This document shows, piece by piece, positions 1 through 6,300 of a DNA stretch of 12,077 bases (within the stretch, counting starts at the first letter, position 1; every line of letters starts with the position of its first letter). The position numbers and the translations under genes are program-made. Below the pieces are notes generated by a model. The model had not been told where the DNA came from. It searched no databases and saw only the letters and a program-made list of their open reading frames with translations. This stretch comes from an uncultured Nitrospinaceae bacterium (GTDB lineage: Bacteria > Nitrospinota > Nitrospinia > Nitrospinales > VA-1). The stretch lies in assembly GCA_905182935.1 (NCBI GenBank), contig CAJJDL010000010.1, positions 1 through 12,077 on the forward strand. The letters are read 5' to 3'.

Positions 1-263
1 TTAGCTTCATACCCTTCAAATGATCTAAGTGCGATCCATGTAGCAACCCCTATCATTAAAACTAGCAACAAAATGATGATAACTGGTTGGGTGGTGTCAA
101 AGATATAAGTAAGAAAATACCCTGCCAATAAAAGCTGAAAAATCATACGAATATTGGCATACACCGCGACCCAAGCTTTAAGTTGCCAGCGATACATTAT
201 AACGAGCAAATAAACTGTAGGAATGAACATGATACTAAGTTCTCGAAGTGGAATAGTTTGCAT
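1..263 (-). CDS. FetB/UPF0014-family ABC permease, partial (N-terminal 87 residues)
   Basis: The reading frame is open from an ATG at 261-263 to the window edge, so the C-terminal part is missing. The start is well supported: an AGAGGG Shine-Dalgarno (complement of 270-275) lies 6 bases upstream. The fragment shows a hydrophobic N-terminal helix, a short basic loop, an amphipathic stretch 'IRMIFQLLLAGYFLTYIF' and a second hydrophobic helix ending in a polar segment. The R-x3-Q-L-x2-x-G-Y-x2-x-Y-I-F pattern is what I know from the first part of the UPF0014/FetB family. FetB is the membrane subunit of the FetAB exporter, linked in E. coli to iron export and peroxide tolerance. The ATPase partner is not in the window. 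Family assignment is from recalled pattern; the substrate is inference. Confidence 0.65.
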   Translation of the reverse strand, partial: MQTIPLRELSIMFIPTVYLLVIMYRWQLKAWVAVYANIRMIFQLLLAGYFLTYIFDTTQPVIIILLLVLMIGVATWIALRSFEGYEA

Positions 264-445
264 AGATGTCCCTCTAATTATTTGTGGTATTGACCAAACT
301 TAATAACCTGCAATAAGGCTAACGGTTAAGAACTAGTGTATAAAACCAAAACTGCATGTGAACTCAATTTTTATCGTTCATGATTACTGGATTAACAAAT
401 ATTAATTTTTCTTTAATAGACAATTAATTTATTCGATCTTATTTT

Positions 446-463
446 ATAGTTGTAAGCAACTAT
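446..463. promoter_or_regulatory. Perfect inverted repeat, possible operator or leader hairpin
   Basis: ATAGTTG (446-452) and CAACTAT (457-463) are perfect inverted copies separated by TAAG. The palindrome lies between the divergent permease gene and the small ORF at 490, 15 bases before the latter's ribosome binding site. It could be a transcription-factor operator or a hairpin in the leader RNA. On the plus strand TTTT overlaps and follows the right arm, so a weak terminator cannot be excluded. Confidence 0.35.
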
Positions 464-489
464 TTTAAAAATTAATTAAGGAGCCCATT

Positions 490-654
490 ATGCTTGAAGC
501 AACTCTAGTATTTTATTTTTCCTTAATGTTTGGAGTAGCTTTATACAAGACCTACGTCGATCTAGAATCATCAAAACAGATAAAAGCTTACTCAAATATG
601 ACAAAACCTATTTATGATTTTAACGGCCGTTTATTAAGGCATTGTTTTTACTAA
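490..654 (+). CDS. Small single-pass membrane protein, 54 residues, unknown function
   Basis: I do not recognise this protein. The ORF starts with ATG at 490 and ends with TAA at 652-654. An AAGGAG Shine-Dalgarno (478-483) lies exactly 6 bases before the start, one of the best in the window and the main reason to believe it is translated. Residues about 4-20 (TLVFYFSLMFGVALYKTY region) form one hydrophobic segment, followed by a polar, slightly basic tail ending in RLLRHCFY. There is no cleavage-site pattern, so a membrane anchor is more likely than a secreted peptide. It is divergent from the permease at the left edge, with a palindrome between them. It could also be a surviving fragment of a larger gene, since the sequence after it looks decayed. 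Confidence 0.45.
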   Translation: MLEATLVFYFSLMFGVALYKTYVDLESSKQIKAYSNMTKPIYDFNGRLLRHCFY

Positions 655-715
655 AAGATATGCCAAACTATGAAAAAATAGTTAATTTTACTTTAAATAT
701 ATTTAAAACTAATAA

Positions 716-805
716 ATGATCCAGCGAATACTAAAAATATTGTGGCTTCTTATTCCTATGTTTGGGGCTGTTGCCATGTACTATTTCTATCAAGATGCTT
801 TTTGA
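716..805 (+). CDS. Possible very small hydrophobic peptide, 29 residues
   Basis: ATG at 716 to TGA at 803-805 encodes a peptide with two basic residues near its start and a continuous hydrophobic core (ILWLLIPMFGAVAMYYF), a typical single-helix small-protein layout. A 19-codon ORF at 660-719 ends with its TGA overlapping this ATG (ATGA), which could allow coupled translation. Neither has a convincing Shine-Dalgarno. In such AT-rich sequence an ORF this short can arise by chance, so this is a candidate only. Confidence 0.2.
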   Translation: MIQRILKILWLLIPMFGAVAMYYFYQDAF

Positions 806-855
806 TCAAGCACCTAGTTAATCAATTTTAGCGTTGGCCTTTATCACAAAATTGA

Positions 856-1097
856 ATGAATAAAAACTACGAACTAAAAGTATATTTTAAGGAATAGACC
901 TGCAAAGAAAACTATTATTGATTTTCTAGAAAGAATATTTTCTGATAAAGACAAACAGACTACCTGGTTGTCTCGGTAAAATAAAAAATAGGAAAAGTGG
1001 AAAGCCAGTAGCGAAGCACGTCATGAAAAAGGACAAAAAAAACGACTCCTCCCACTAAAAAAAATAAACAGAAGTTAGAATTTTTAAAAAAAACATA
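856..1097 (+). pseudogene. Probable decayed small gene, unknown family
   Basis: The roughly 425 bases before the Sel1 gene hold no intact gene, but coding-like fragments line up in order. An ORF beginning at 856 reads MNKNYELKVYFKE and stops. One frame shift away the sequence reads on as PAKKTIIDFLERIFSDK and further to a TAA. The same frame then continues past a second stop (TAG) into EKWKASSEARHEKGQKK, followed by a lysine-rich tail in yet another frame up to about 1097. The varied, protein-like composition of the segments suggests one small lysine-rich protein broken by a frameshift and stops. I recognise no family. Chance open stretches remain possible. Confidence 0.25.
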
Positions 1098-1189
1098 AAT
1101 CAAAAAATTAACCCTCTCTATCTAGAGGAGTTGCTTTAATTTTGTTAGATTTTAGCAAACGGCATGAGGAATCAAGCTAAGAATTTTAA

Positions 1190-1195
1190 TATAAT
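1190..1195 (+). promoter_or_regulatory. Candidate -10 box for the Sel1-repeat gene
   Basis: A consensus TATAAT lies 37 bases before the Sel1 gene's start codon. No good -35 hexamer is seen at the expected distance, so this is a weak promoter call based on the -10 alone. Confidence 0.25.
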
Positions 1196-1231
1196 CATTT
1201 ACTATTAGCATCTAAAACATAGAGTTTAAAA

Positions 1232-1909
1232 ATGACATTTGAAGAATATGAACTATTAGCTAAGGAGGGGGCCCCTGAAGCCCAATATAATTTTGGACTA
1301 CTATTTAGCACTGGGAAGGGAGTACCAAAAGACAATAAAGAGGCCGTTAAATGGTATCGCCTTTCAGCGGAACAAGGCTTTGCTCAAGCTCAAACTAATC
1401 TTGGTTTGATGTATGGGAAGGGGCAAGGCGTAAAACAAAATTATAATGAAGCATTTAAATGGTATCAACTTGCAGCGGGACAGGGACTTGCTCAAGCTCA
1501 ACACAATCTTGGAGTAATGCTTGGAAAAGGACAGGGTATTTTAAAAGATTACGAAAAGGCGATTAAATGGTTTGAGCTAGCCGCAAGACAGGGATATGCC
1601 CAAGCTCAATATAACCTCGGATTGCTGAACAACAAAGGAGAGGGAATTGATCGAAACTATAAGGAAGCGGTTAAATGGTATCGACGTTCGGCTGAGCAGG
1701 GCATTACTGGAGCACAATCCAACCTTGGACTGATGTATGAAAAGGGACAGGGCATAGAACAAAATTATATAGAAGCTCATAAGTGGTTTAATATTGCCGG
1801 TATAAATGGGAATGAAACAGGAAGAAAAAATGCAGATATTATTGAAAAAAAAATGACCGTAGGCCAGATTGCTATTGCCACAGGCCTAGCCAGAAAGTGG
1901 AACAGGTAA
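1232..1909 (+). CDS. Sel1-like repeat (SLR) protein, 225 residues
   Basis: The protein is almost entirely Sel1-like repeats, alpha-helical hairpins related to TPRs that serve as protein-protein interaction scaffolds. Five units of exactly 36 residues run at about 17-52, 53-88, 89-124, 125-160 and 161-196. Each carries the A-Q-x-N-[LF]-G start, a G-x-G-[VI] turn, a basic-rich A-x-K-W-[YF] helix and an A-x-x-G end. A C-terminal capping segment follows whose MTVGQIAIATGLARKW resembles the tail common in bacterial SLR proteins. There is no signal peptide, so the product is probably cytoplasmic; an in-frame TAG shortly upstream rules out a long missed N-terminus. No strong Shine-Dalgarno is visible. 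It may share a transcript with the flavoprotein gene 75 bases downstream. The binding partner is unknown. Confidence 0.9.
   Translation: MTFEEYELLAKEGAPEAQYNFGLLFSTGKGVPKDNKEAVKWYRLSAEQGFAQAQTNLGLMYGKGQGVKQNYNEAFKWYQLAAGQGLAQAQHNLGVMLGKGQGILKDYEKAIKWFELAARQGYAQAQYNLGLLNNKGEGIDRNYKEAVKWYRRSAEQGITGAQSNLGLMYEKGQGIEQNYIEAHKWFNIAGINGNETGRKNADIIEKKMTVGQIAIATGLARKWNR
1280..1819 (+). repeat. Five tandem 108-base coding repeats (SLR units)
   Basis: The five Sel1 units are in exact register, each 108 bases, starting at about 1280, 1388, 1496, 1604 and 1712. Similarity is visible in the DNA as well as the protein: GCTCAAGCTCAA is identical at the starts of units 2 and 3, and GCCCAAGCTCAA opens unit 4. 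Copies have diverged at many third positions, so this is an old expansion rather than a recent one. Confidence 0.75.
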
Positions 1910-1984
1910 ACTAACTACTTTCTTAAAGTAAGAATGTCAAACGATCAAGATAAGATTATTAGGTTTCTGTAAGGTAAAAATAAT

Positions 1985-2509
1985 ATGAGCTATCTTGTAA
2001 TCTCCTCCAGTCTAAACCCGAAAAGCCTGAGTCGTTTGCTAGCTCTCACTGCCTTTAACACTTTTAAGAAAAAAGGTGTATTTGCTGAGTGGTTAGATCT
2101 TGCTGATCACTCAATTCCTTTCTGTGACGGTGATTCAACTTACAAAAATCCTGCAGCCAAAAACCTCAGAGAAAAAGTTCAGAATGCCAAAGGAATTCTT
2201 TTTGCCGTTCCGATTTATAACTATGACGTTAACGCTGCAGCAAAAAATCTAATTGAACTAACTGGAGACGCATGGACAAATAAAGTAGTTGGTTTTTTAT
2301 GTGCGGCTGGCGGAAAAAGCAGCTACATGTCTGTAATGGGTCTGGCTAACAGTTTAATGCTAGATTTCCGGTGTCTAATTATTCCTCGTTTTATTTATTC
2401 CACTAGTGAGGATTTTACTGAGGGCAAAGTCACTGACCCTCAGGTAAAAGACCGAATAAGCGAATTAATCAAAGAACTTGAACGTCTTTGCATGACCTTA
2501 AACCAATGA
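1985..2509 (+). CDS. NADPH-dependent FMN reductase-family flavoprotein, 174 residues
   Basis: This is a flavodoxin-like-fold protein of the NAD(P)H-dependent FMN reductase/azoreductase family, about the usual length. After the first beta strand (YLVIS, 3-7) a serine-rich phosphate-binding loop, SSSLNPKSLSR (7-17), would hold the FMN phosphate. The P-I-Y-N-Y segment (76-80) followed by a helix A-A-A-K-N corresponds to the family's PxYN flavin-contacting loop, and AAGGKSSYMS (107-116) matches the third FMN-binding loop. Members reduce free flavin or use bound FMN to reduce quinones, azo dyes or metals; which applies here cannot be read from sequence. It follows the Sel1-repeat gene by 75 bases on the same strand and converges on the ykgJ-like gene. 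Only a weak AAGG-like ribosome site precedes the ATG. Confidence 0.85.
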   Translation: MSYLVISSSLNPKSLSRLLALTAFNTFKKKGVFAEWLDLADHSIPFCDGDSTYKNPAAKNLREKVQNAKGILFAVPIYNYDVNAAAKNLIELTGDAWTNKVVGFLCAAGGKSSYMSVMGLANSLMLDFRCLIIPRFIYSTSEDFTEGKVTDPQVKDRISELIKELERLCMTLNQ

Positions 2510-2583
2510 TCTTAAAAAAAAACCCAAGTTAAAAAAATACCGCTAAAAAAACAAGATGGGAAGATCAGGAGAGTTTTATTATT

Positions 2584-3000
2584 TCACAATTTAAACTGGT
2601 TTAAAAATTTTCTAATAGTCGTAATTGCTACATGCGAGCCAAAGCCTATCCCCGGACAAAAAGCTCCGACAAGGCTCCACATACTCTTAGAAGTCATATT
2701 TTCTTTCCAGAAAGGATAGGACCGGCATTGAATTGGCTTCCCATTATGAATAGAACATCCTTCAGGGACTAAAAATGCACAGGGATCTCCATTTGCCACT
2801 TCATGCACCCAGTGACCATCATCCCACAGTAGAAACTCTTTTTTTAAGAGTTCGGAGCTGATCTTTAAAATCTTTGCAGCATTTTCAATAGAGGCTTTAT
2901 CAAAATAAACAATTCCCGGTTTGGTGCAACATTTAAAGCAATCTGCCTGGCATTCAAAGCGTAAAGGTTCTTTTTCCCACCATTTCTTATCAGAAGTCAT
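2584..3000 (-). CDS. YkgJ/UPF0153-family cysteine-cluster protein, 138 residues
   Basis: The N-terminus has C17-x3-C21-x2-C24-C25. C74 (in D-P-C-A-F-L) and C82 follow, the latter in the hallmark G-C-S-I-H-N-G-K-P-I-Q-C-R-S-Y-P-F-W with C92; C115 sits in F-C-P-G. Eight cysteines in this arrangement define the YkgJ-type family, annotated as zinc- or iron-chelating, with a probable metal or iron-sulfur site but no firmly assigned biochemical role. The size is typical of the short members. Its ATG overlaps the proB stop in an ATGA, and no strong Shine-Dalgarno precedes it, so translation by reinitiation after proB is likely. Whether it helps proline synthesis or is simply co-expressed is unknown. 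Confidence 0.85.
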   Translation of the reverse strand: MTSDKKWWEKEPLRFECQADCFKCCTKPGIVYFDKASIENAAKILKISSELLKKEFLLWDDGHWVHEVANGDPCAFLVPEGCSIHNGKPIQCRSYPFWKENMTSKSMWSLVGAFCPGIGFGSHVAITTIRKFLNQFKL

Positions 3001-4190
3001 AATACGACGAGATCATCACGATGAATAACTTCTTTATAAAAACTTTCACCAAAAATTTTTCTCACCGCACCGGTTTTCATACCCATAATTCTTTTAAGGT
3101 CACGAAAGCTGTAATTAACTAGGCCACGCGCAATCTCTGTTCCAGTCACGTCAATAACACGAACCGTATTACCAAATTCAAATTTACCTTCAACCTTAAT
3201 TATTCCAGCAGGGAGAAGACTCTTACCTCTCGCTAAAATCGCTTTTCCGGCACCCAAGTCAACAGTTACTTTTCCACAAGGTTTTAAGGTATAAGCTATC
3301 CAATGCTTACGTTTTTTTATTTTATCATGCCCTGCCCAAAACAAAGTCCCTACACTTTCGCCTTCAAAAATCTTATCAGCAATATTATTATCAAACCCAT
3401 TAACAATAAGAGTAGGAATACCAAAACTCATCGTCTGTTTTGCGGCAAGAACCTTAGTATGCATTCCACCAACCGTGATAATACTATTAGTTCCTCCTGC
3501 TAGTTTTTTAATTTTTTCGGTTATGCAATCGACATGTTCAACAACCTCTAAAGGATCGTCTAATTGCCCCTTTTTTATTGAAGGATCTCGGGAGTAAAGT
3601 CCATCGACATCAGAAAAAATAATAAGCAACTGTGCGTTGATAAGGCATGTAACGGTTGCAGACAAAGTATCATTATCTCCAATTTTGATCTCATCAACAG
3701 TTACCGAATCATTTTCATTAATAATAGGCACGACTCTATATTCTAAAAGAGTTTCAAGAGTATGCTTTGCATTTAGAAATCGCTTACGGTTTTCCAAATC
3801 GTCATGGCTGAGCAATATTTGAGCTACCTTAAACCCGTGCTTCTCAAATTGTTTTTCATAGGTATGCATAAGATAACTCTGCCCAATAGCAGCACACGCT
3901 TGCTTTTCTGGAATAGAGAGTTCTGTTTGATGTAAATCTAAACGCTCTCTTCCTGCCATTATCGCGCCAGAAGAAACCAAAACCACCTCACAACCTCTAT
4001 CAATAATTTGGAGAACCGTTTGAGCTAAAAGACTTATACTAGAAACACTCAACCCATTAGCCACCCCCGCCTTCCCCTTTACACGTTTAGCAATAATACT
4101 ACTTCCAACTTTAATCACTACCCGTTTGAGACCTTTTAAAATTTCTCTACGAACACCTATAGTCATATTAATATTTTTAAGATTAAACAA
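2997..4190 (-). CDS. proB: Glutamate 5-kinase (proline biosynthesis)
   Basis: ProB phosphorylates L-glutamate with ATP to gamma-glutamyl phosphate, the first step of proline synthesis. The amino-acid kinase domain (about 20-275) shows IKVGSS (26-31), SSGA (73-76), INENDSV (157-163), IGDND (170-174) and FSDVDGLYSRDP (192-203). A C-terminal PUA domain (about 300-390) includes the V-x-x-G-x-F-E-x-G and E-I-A-R-G-L-V-N-Y-S motifs. The length is in the range of PUA-containing ProB. The usual G-T-G-G-M-x-T-K loop reads T-V-G-G-M-H-T-K (239-246), losing the first glycine. The start is uncertain: TTG at 4190 has only an AGAG six bases upstream, while ATG at 4166 (389 residues) gives an N-terminus closer to typical ProB but has no Shine-Dalgarno. 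proA is not nearby. The stop overlaps the ykgJ-like start. Confidence 0.95.
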   Translation of the reverse strand: MFNLKNINMTIGVRREILKGLKRVVIKVGSSIIAKRVKGKAGVANGLSVSSISLLAQTVLQIIDRGCEVVLVSSGAIMAGRERLDLHQTELSIPEKQACAAIGQSYLMHTYEKQFEKHGFKVAQILLSHDDLENRKRFLNAKHTLETLLEYRVVPIINENDSVTVDEIKIGDNDTLSATVTCLINAQLLIIFSDVDGLYSRDPSIKKGQLDDPLEVVEHVDCITEKIKKLAGGTNSIITVGGMHTKVLAAKQTMSFGIPTLIVNGFDNNIADKIFEGESVGTLFWAGHDKIKKRKHWIAYTLKPCGKVTVDLGAGKAILARGKSLLPAGIIKVEGKFEFGNTVRVIDVTGTEIARGLVNYSFRDLKRIMGMKTGAVRKIFGESFYKEVIHRDDLVVL

Positions 4191-4241
4191 AACTTGCTCT
4201 AAAATACTTATACTCTAACTTAAATTTATCCAAGGTTCATT

Positions 4242-4346
4242 ATGAATGATATTTTGCAAGTAGAACTAAGAGGCAATATAACTCATCGAAGTGTCTAGGT
4301 AGATGAACAGGCTTATTCAAGAAATGCCTCTCATTATATAAAAATG
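4242..4346 (+). pseudogene. Probable N-terminal remnant of an FAD-linked oxidase (FAD_binding_4 type)
   Basis: Starting at an ATG with an AAGG ribosome site 6 bases upstream, the frame reads MNDILQVELRGNITHRSV, meets a TAG at 4296-4298, then continues in the same frame as VDEQAYSRNASHYIKM. The pattern (E-L-x-G-x-[IV]-x-x ... R-x-[AS]-S-x-Y) resembles the first 35-40 residues of GlcD/D-lactate dehydrogenase-type FAD oxidases, where an R-x-x-Y-S-x-D-A-S-x-Y segment precedes the FAD domain. Similarity fades after 4346, and the frame ends at 4394 inside nfeD. The rest of the gene (over 400 codons in the family) is absent. This is a recalled-pattern match over a short stretch, so it is moderate to weak. 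Confidence 0.33.
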
Positions 4347-4361
4347 TGTTCCAACGTAAAA

Positions 4362-5654
4362 CTAATCAACTATTTTTCGCACCTTTATCTTTAAACCTTC
4401 AACTGCCTCCACTACCACATTTTCTCCATCTGCAATTAGCGTATCGCTTTCAGCATTCCATACTTCTCCATGAACAAGCACGAGCCCCTGAGGATTTAAT
4501 GTTAGTTTTACGACACCTATCTCCCCAACCAAACCCTCCATCCCAGTCAGGGAACGCAATTGACGAGACTTAGTAGCCAGATAAATACTTCCGGCTGAAA
4601 TAAAAAAAGTCATCCCCAAGATTGGGTATAAAACTATCTTAGAAATCTGCATCGCAGGATCATCACTATCGATAAGCATAATTGATCCCAAACATATTGA
4701 AGCTGCGCCACCTATTGAAAGTAAGCCATAGCTCATCACGTTTAATTCAGCAATTAATAAAATCACACCTAAAACAACCAACAAAAACCCAGCAGAACTT
4801 ATTGGCAAAGTCTGCATGGCATAGAAAGATAAGATCAAACTAAAACTGCCTACCACCCCTGGTAAGATAAGCCCCGGGCTTGAAAGTTCTAGAAAAAGTC
4901 CGACCAAGCCCAACATCATCAAAATATAGGCAACATCGGGTTGAGAGATAATATCGAGAATTTTTTGCCTAGCACCCATTTCTCTAAAAATAATATTTTT
5001 GTCAGCAGTGTTCAGCGTGACTATCCTTTCCATCAATTTTACTTCTCTTTTATCCAATGCCAATACCAGAGAATCTAAGTTAGCGACCATCAGATCAATT
5101 ACATTAAGGCGCAAAGCCTCTTCTGCAGAAACAGAAACATTATTTCTAACTGACAATTCAGCCCAATGAGAGTTTCTACCTCTTTCTTCAGCCAGAGAAC
5201 GTATATATGCAGAAGCGTCATTAACAACTTTCTCTTTCGTTAGTTTTCCCTGTTCACCTTCACCACCTATTAAGTTTAATGGATGAGTCATCCCGATGCT
5301 TGTTCCAGGCTCCATAGCAGCAACATGAGAAGCAATTGTAATAAAAATCCCCGATGAAACTGCGCTTGATCCTAACGGAGAAACAAGCGAAGCCACAGGA
5401 ATCTTAGAACTTTGAATAGCCTTAATAATTTTTCTCATGGAAGTATCTAATCCACCAAGTATATCCATTTGAATCACAATTAATTCTTCCGAAGACGTAT
5501 TAGCATTACGAATCTCATGCGTCACAAATTCAGCTACTGCTGAGTTGATGGCTCCATTAACTTTAATCACAATAATTTTATCCAATGCGATTGCGTTTAA
5601 AGGACAAACTGAAACTAATAATAAAGTGATTAACAACCTGTTAAGTATCGCCAT
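4362..5654 (-). CDS. NfeD-family membrane-bound serine protease (long form, 430 residues)
   Basis: The full-length NfeD architecture is present. A cleavable signal peptide or first helix spans 1-24. A ClpP-class protease domain covers about 26-215, with the probable catalytic serine S100 in G-S-S-A-V-S-S-G and a candidate general-base lysine K142 in K-x-x-N-D-A-S-A-Y. About five transmembrane segments span 241-361, including the family's E-L-S-S-P-G-L-I-L-P-G turn. An OB-fold C-terminal domain covers about 370-430. Archaeal long NfeD homologues cleave stomatin C-termini with a Ser-Lys dyad, so a membrane quality-control role is expected. The usual partner, an SPFH/stomatin-like gene, is not adjacent in this window. 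The T-P before G-G in the oxyanion strand (normally D-T-P-G-G) reads I-L-G-G (65-68). It is 149 bases from and divergent to the pseudo-receiver gene. Confidence 0.92.
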   Translation of the reverse strand: MAILNRLLITLLLVSVCPLNAIALDKIIVIKVNGAINSAVAEFVTHEIRNANTSSEELIVIQMDILGGLDTSMRKIIKAIQSSKIPVASLVSPLGSSAVSSGIFITIASHVAAMEPGTSIGMTHPLNLIGGEGEQGKLTKEKVVNDASAYIRSLAEERGRNSHWAELSVRNNVSVSAEEALRLNVIDLMVANLDSLVLALDKREVKLMERIVTLNTADKNIIFREMGARQKILDIISQPDVAYILMMLGLVGLFLELSSPGLILPGVVGSFSLILSFYAMQTLPISSAGFLLVVLGVILLIAELNVMSYGLLSIGGAASICLGSIMLIDSDDPAMQISKIVLYPILGMTFFISAGSIYLATKSRQLRSLTGMEGLVGEIGVVKLTLNPQGLVLVHGEVWNAESDTLIADGENVVVEAVEGLKIKVRKIVD

Positions 5655-5803
5655 AAAGTCTCAAATAATATCAATTTAGTAAGATTTTATTTTTTCATAC
5701 CGGTTTAGACAAAGTCAAATTCAAATATTAATTCAAAAAATAATACTTCGGAGTAAATAGTTTTTTTCATGACCATCTTGATTGGTGATAGAGTATTACG
5801 GAC

Positions 5804-6229
5804 ATGGATAACAATTTAAAGCAACAACACAACTCTGTTTTTAAATCGATATTTATTATCGATCCCGTAAAAGGAGAGAGGCTTCAATTAGCAAAACTTC
5901 TAAAACAAGAAAAATTTTTAATGATGACATACATCAACCTTGAGGCTTGTTTTAAACAAACTAATCCGATCAAGCCAGATTTAGCCATATATGTTCTTCG
6001 CAAGGACAAAAATGAACCGAGTCAATTAAAAACTATTAAAAAGCTTTTCAAAAAGATACATTTTATTATTTTACTGACTCCTGATATTTCTGAATTGAAC
6101 ATTACCGAATTTAGAGAGCATGGCTTCACATCAATTCATAAGGCAGGGAATCAAGATACGGTAAAAGAGCTGATCTATTCGCTAATGCCAGAATGCCAGG
6201 CAACTAAAGCAGATGAATCTTTAACTTAA
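5804..6229 (+). CDS. Stand-alone pseudo-receiver (CheY-like) protein lacking the phospho-acceptor
   Basis: Residues about 15-128 follow the beta-alpha pattern of a response-regulator receiver domain: strand 1 SIFIID (15-20) keeps one acidic residue, strand 3 is PDLAIYV (58-64), strand 4 FIILLT (87-92) keeps the switch threonine T92, and strand 5 SIHK (110-113) keeps the lysine K113. The aspartate that is normally phosphorylated, at the end of strand 3, is V64. The second acidic residue of strand 1 is also missing (I-D-P). Phosphotransfer signalling is therefore unlikely, and the domain may act by binding. There is no output domain; the last 13 or so residues are polar and probably disordered. 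No histidine kinase is nearby. It precedes kdsA by 71 bases on the same strand. Fold assignment is inferred from pattern, as sequence identity to known receivers is low. Confidence 0.65.
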   Translation: MDNNLKQQHNSVFKSIFIIDPVKGERLQLAKLLKQEKFLMMTYINLEACFKQTNPIKPDLAIYVLRKDKNEPSQLKTIKKLFKKIHFIILLTPDISELNITEFREHGFTSIHKAGNQDTVKELIYSLMPECQATKADESLT

Positions 6230-6300
6230 ATTAAAATAAAATAAATCTTTAATTAATTAATCAGCTTTCTTATAACACCTAACAATAATAATTAAGACCC

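Noticed and set aside
1113..1128. CCTCT/AGAGG short hairpin before the Sel1 gene as a terminator
   Set aside because: Only a 5-bp stem and no continuous T run directly after it.
2507..2567. TGATCTT/AAGATCA inverted repeat between the convergent flavoprotein and ykgJ-like genes as a bidirectional terminator
   Set aside because: The arms are about 47 bases apart with an A-rich interior, so a compact terminator hairpin is unlikely.
3303..3822. Plus-strand ORFs of 61-66 codons inside proB
   Set aside because: They lie antisense within a clearly conserved gene and show no domain pattern or ribosome site.
5751..5767. TACT-TCGG-AGTA hairpin with a nearby T run in the nfeD/pseudo-receiver gap as a terminator
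   Set aside because: A 4-bp AT-rich stem, separated from the T run, in a divergent promoter region where no transcript needs to end.
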